NCBI GenBank assembly: GCA_963721305.1
Contig: CAVRIR010000005.1
Location: 372,001 to 436,000, forward strand
Origin: DATAES01 sp963721305
GTDB lineage: Bacteria > Actinomycetota > Acidimicrobiia > Acidimicrobiales > JACDCH01
Direction: 5' to 3'
DNA: 64,000 nucleotides
Part shown: piece after piece, positions 61,443-64,000 of the stretch
How the letters are laid out: every line of letters starts with the position of its first letter
How positions within the stretch are numbered: the first letter of the stretch is position 1
Made by a program: the position numbers and the translations under genes
Notes under the pieces: model-generated
Seen by the model: only the letters and a program-made list of their open reading frames with translations
Databases searched by the model: none
What the model was told of the DNA's origin: nothing

Positions 61443-64000
61443 TCAGGGGTGCTCTCGTCGAGCAGAGCGCGTGCCTCGACGACGAACGGTGTTCCGAACC
61501 CCTCGGTGCAACGTTCGAACGCCTCGTGCAGTCGGCCACGGGCGTCGGCGATGTCCCCGTTCGTTGCGCGGCGCAGATGCAGGAGGCTCGACGCGGCGCG
61601 CAGCTCGTGAATCACGAAGCCGCGTTGACGGGCTAACTCGATCGCGTCCACGAGGAGCCGCTCGGCGCGCTCGAACGTCTCGCTTGCGGTGGCGTCGGTC
61701 GCCGACTCGACGAGCAGTTCGGCTTGAAGGCGTTGGAGGTCGGCGTCCCACCAGCGTTGTCCGGTCTCCTCGGACACCGCCAAAGCGGCGTCGACCATGG
61801 CCAGCGCACCGTTCGGATCGCCGGCGGCGCGAAGCGCTTCTGCGACGCGGGCCAGCACGGGCGTCGAGCCGCCGCGGTTGCCGGATTCGCCGGCCACCAG
61901 GCTCGCCTCGATCACTGTCGGCACCAGCGCCGCATCGCCTGTCCGGACGATCAGCTCGGCGGTCTCGAACAGACGGCTAAGTGCCGTCCAGAAGTCGAAG
62001 CCCTGCTCCTCGGCCAATCGGCGCGCGGTTCCTGCAGCGTCGATGACTTCTTGGGACTCGCCGCGAGCCCAGTGGATCGTCGCTTTGAACAGATAGGCGT
62101 ACGCCTCGTCGAAGGGCTGCTCGAGCTCGGTTGCCAGCGTCACGGCCTGCTCCAGGTGGGCGAGCGCGCTGTCGGCTCGTCCCAACACCATTAGGGCCCA
62201 CCCCGCGAACATGTGTGCGGCGACGCCATGGTCGGTCCCGAACTGATGGGCGATGCTGCGGTGGCGTTCCGGCTCGTAGATCGCGAGCGCCCGCTCCGCA
62301 TGCTCGAGGCTTTCGATGGTGCGGCACTCGTACTGTCGGGGATGGGCGAGCTGGACTCGTCCGAGGAGCTCCAACACGTCGTCGCTCGTTGCGTCTGCGA
62401 TGACGAGGACTCGCTCGGCGAGCTCGGCGCCGACCGCGATCTCGCCCCGATTCGTGTAGTAGATCGACAAACCCGCTAGTGAGTACCCGGCTCGGGCGTC
62501 GTCTCCGAGCCGTTCGCACAGCACGCGAGCCCGCGCATACGCATCCTCGATCGCGGGGTCGGAGTAGCTTCGAGCGCCGATGATCGCTGCGCCGAGCGCC
62601 ATTTGCATGTCGATCTCCAGCTCGTCCCGGATGGGGTCGTCATCGGCCGCGCCGAGCAACCCGATCCCGCGCTGCAGGTGCGACATCGCCTCGCGGTAAC
62701 CCGAGCGAGTCACGGCCGCGTCGGCGGCGAGCCGGTAATGACGGGCCGCCGGGAATACCTGTCCGGCCGCTTCGAAATGACGGGCGATCACCTCGGCGTT
62801 CACGCTCATGCCTTCTTCTCGGCGTCGCTGTAACACGTCGGCGAGCCGTTGATGCGTCGACCGTCGAGCGCGCCGCAGGAGTGAGTCGTACGCGGCTTCT
62901 TGGATCAGGGCGTGTTTGAAGACGTAGCTGGTGTCCGGGCCCGCTTGTTGTATGAAGACCAGGTCGCTCTCGACCAGCCGCTCGAGCCCCTCGACGAGCT
63001 CGTCGGCGTCGGCGTCGACCAACTCGGACAACAGGTCGATCGAGAACTCCCGGCCGATGACGGACGCGAGCTGCGCGATTCGCTTCGTCGGCCCCAGCCG
63101 GTCGAGCCTGGCGAGCAGCGAACCTTGCAACGTCGACGGGATCTCCAGCCTTTCGAGCGGCGCGTTGAGCACCCAGCGGTCTCCGGCAGGCGTGAGCATC
63201 CCGGACTCGAGGACCATCCGGCTGACTTCCTCTGCGAACAACGGAATGCCCGCGGCCTCGTCGACGATTCGGTCGAGAACTGGACCGGGAAGGTCGCGTG
63301 ACCCACTGAGCGACGCCACGATCGCACGCACGTCCCCGTCGGCAAGCGGCTGCAATGCGATCGGGTCGACCAGATCGGTTGTCGCCCATTCGATGTCGAC
63401 GTCGGGCCTGGCTGTTCCGATCACGAGCAGGGGCACGTCACGGCAGCACGTGGCGAGATCGCCGAGCAGCTCGAGTGAGGAGGGATCCGACCAATGGAGG
63501 TCCTCCATCACGACCACCGTGGGCTGCCTGGCCGCAAGGGTCGTGACCCACGACGTCAGAAGGTCGATGGTTCGCCGGCGGCGACGTTCGGGGCTCATGG
63601 TCAGCGGCGTGATGCCTTCGGGTACGGGTATTGCCAGCAGGTTGGCCAGGAGCGCCACCGCGTCGGGGTCCGGGAGTGCGGCTCGCTGCACGGCGCGGCG
63701 CAAGGTCCCAAGGCGTTCGGCCGGTGAGTCCTGGCTCCGTAGTTGGAGGCCTTGCTCCACCAGGTCGATCACGGGACGGAAAGCGGTCCCGGTCGTGAAC
63801 GACGAGCAGCCGCATTCGATCCAGGAATGGGTGGTGCCGAGCGACTCGCGAAGTTGGTAGACGAGGCGAGATTTTCCGACACCCGCGTCGCCGGTGACCA
63901 GCACGCACCGTCCCGCTCCTCGTGTTGCCTGCTGCCATCTCGCCAGCAGCTGGTCCAGTTCGGTGGGGCGGCCCACGAACGGCGTGAGGACGTCCTTGGC
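61415..64000 (-). CDS. AAA ATPase / TPR regulator, 5' part outside window
   Basis: About 862 residues are visible and the frame is open to the window edge. The visible part opens DVLTPFVGRPTELDQLLARW, then Walker A VTGDAGVGKSRLVYQL, a Walker B-like VVVMEDLHWSDPSSLELL, and a long tail of TPR-like helical repeats (about 380-850). This STAND-type module commonly follows a class III cyclase or a LuxR/BTAD regulator domain; the linker ahead of FVGR fits a cyclase fusion, but the N-terminus is not visible. It overlaps the unknown protein tail to tail by 28 bases. Confidence 0.8.
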   Translation of the reverse strand, partial: AKDVLTPFVGRPTELDQLLARWQQATRGAGRCVLVTGDAGVGKSRLVYQLRESLGTTHSWIECGCSSFTTGTAFRPVIDLVEQGLQLRSQDSPAERLGTLRRAVQRAALPDPDAVALLANLLAIPVPEGITPLTMSPERRRRRTIDLLTSWVTTLAARQPTVVVMEDLHWSDPSSLELLGDLATCCRDVPLLVIGTARPDVDIEWATTDLVDPIALQPLADGDVRAIVASLSGSRDLPGPVLDRIVDEAAGIPLFAEEVSRMVLESGMLTPAGDRWVLNAPLERLEIPSTLQGSLLARLDRLGPTKRIAQLASVIGREFSIDLLSELVDADADELVEGLERLVESDLVFIQQAGPDTSYVFKHALIQEAAYDSLLRRARRSTHQRLADVLQRRREEGMSVNAEVIARHFEAAGQVFPAARHYRLAADAAVTRSGYREAMSHLQRGIGLLGAADDDPIRDELEIDMQMALGAAIIGARSYSDPAIEDAYARARVLCERLGDDARAGYSLAGLSIYYTNRGEIAVGAELAERVLVIADATSDDVLELLGRVQLAHPRQYECRTIESLEHAERALAIYEPERHRSIAHQFGTDHGVAAHMFAGWALMVLGRADSALAHLEQAVTLATELEQPFDEAYAYLFKATIHWARGESQEVIDAAGTARRLAEEQGFDFWTALSRLFETAELIVRTGDAALVPTVIEASLVAGESGNRGGSTPVLARVAEALRAAGDPNGALAMVDAALAVSEETGQRWWDADLQRLQAELLVESATDATASETFERAERLLVDAIELARQRGFVIHELRAASSLLHLRRATNGDIADARGRLHEAFERCTEGFGTPFVVEARALLDESTPDQAGSPRLA

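Noticed and set aside
1..64000. CRISPR array
   Set aside because: No regularly spaced direct repeats with unique spacers and no cas genes were found.

Overview
The window is high-GC DNA from an actinobacterium. Mycothiol-type and F420-type enzymes, a BsaP-BioB pair, a Mec-CysM pair, Nei1 next to ClpP, and the gene order murI - Rv1339-like phosphodiesterase - rph - rdgB all point to Actinobacteria. The mix of acyl-CoA metabolism and a cobalt-type nitrile hydratase would fit a free-living Acidimicrobiia-like organism, but the exact lineage is an inference. There is no rRNA and no CRISPR array. The RNA genes seen are one tRNA-like gene and the tmRNA.

Layout. 0-7.6 kb: acyl-CoA and hydrophobic-compound metabolism (amidohydrolase end, acyl-CoA synthetase, maleylpyruvate-isomerase-like protein, acyl-CoA dehydrogenase, biotinyl-carboxyltransferase fusion). 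7.7-10.5 kb: a divalent-metal module with an NRAMP-like transporter, a soluble MgtE-N/CBS protein and a short proline-containing leader peptide. 10.6-13.7 kb: two NAD(P)-type reductases and a Rieske oxygenase. 13.7-18.5 kb: a histidine kinase, a nitrile hydratase operon and a two-component pair. 18.5-20.4 kb: bsaP-bioB and rpe. 20.4-27.1 kb: an AddAB-like helicase-nuclease pair, each gene carrying one frameshift. 27.1-34.1 kb: a lipoprotein, a CAP-domain protein, clpP, the tRNA-like gene, nei1, a D-threonine-aldolase-like enzyme, rdgB, rph, the phosphodiesterase and murI.

34.3-46.8 kb is an accessory block that sits between murI and cysM, which are close neighbours in Mycobacterium tuberculosis. 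It holds methyltransferases, a GT-C-like membrane protein, a hydrolase-cyclase fusion, small unknown proteins, gene fragments and four diverged copies of a short repeat. 46.8-52.6 kb returns to conserved genes: cysM, mec, smpB, two SGNH-domain proteins and ssrA (tmRNA). 52.6-61.4 kb, just past ssrA, is a second accessory stretch with a direct repeat, a likely transposase remnant, an F420-type oxidoreductase and two very large membrane patatin-like lipases. The window ends inside a large AAA/TPR ATPase.

Most notable points: the MgtL-like leader peptide ahead of the metal-transport operon; the NRAMP protein with altered metal-site motifs; paired frameshifts in both AddAB-like subunits; the island breaking the cysM-murI order together with a missing cysO; the family of short repeats next to stop codons; and the paired patatins beside ssrA.
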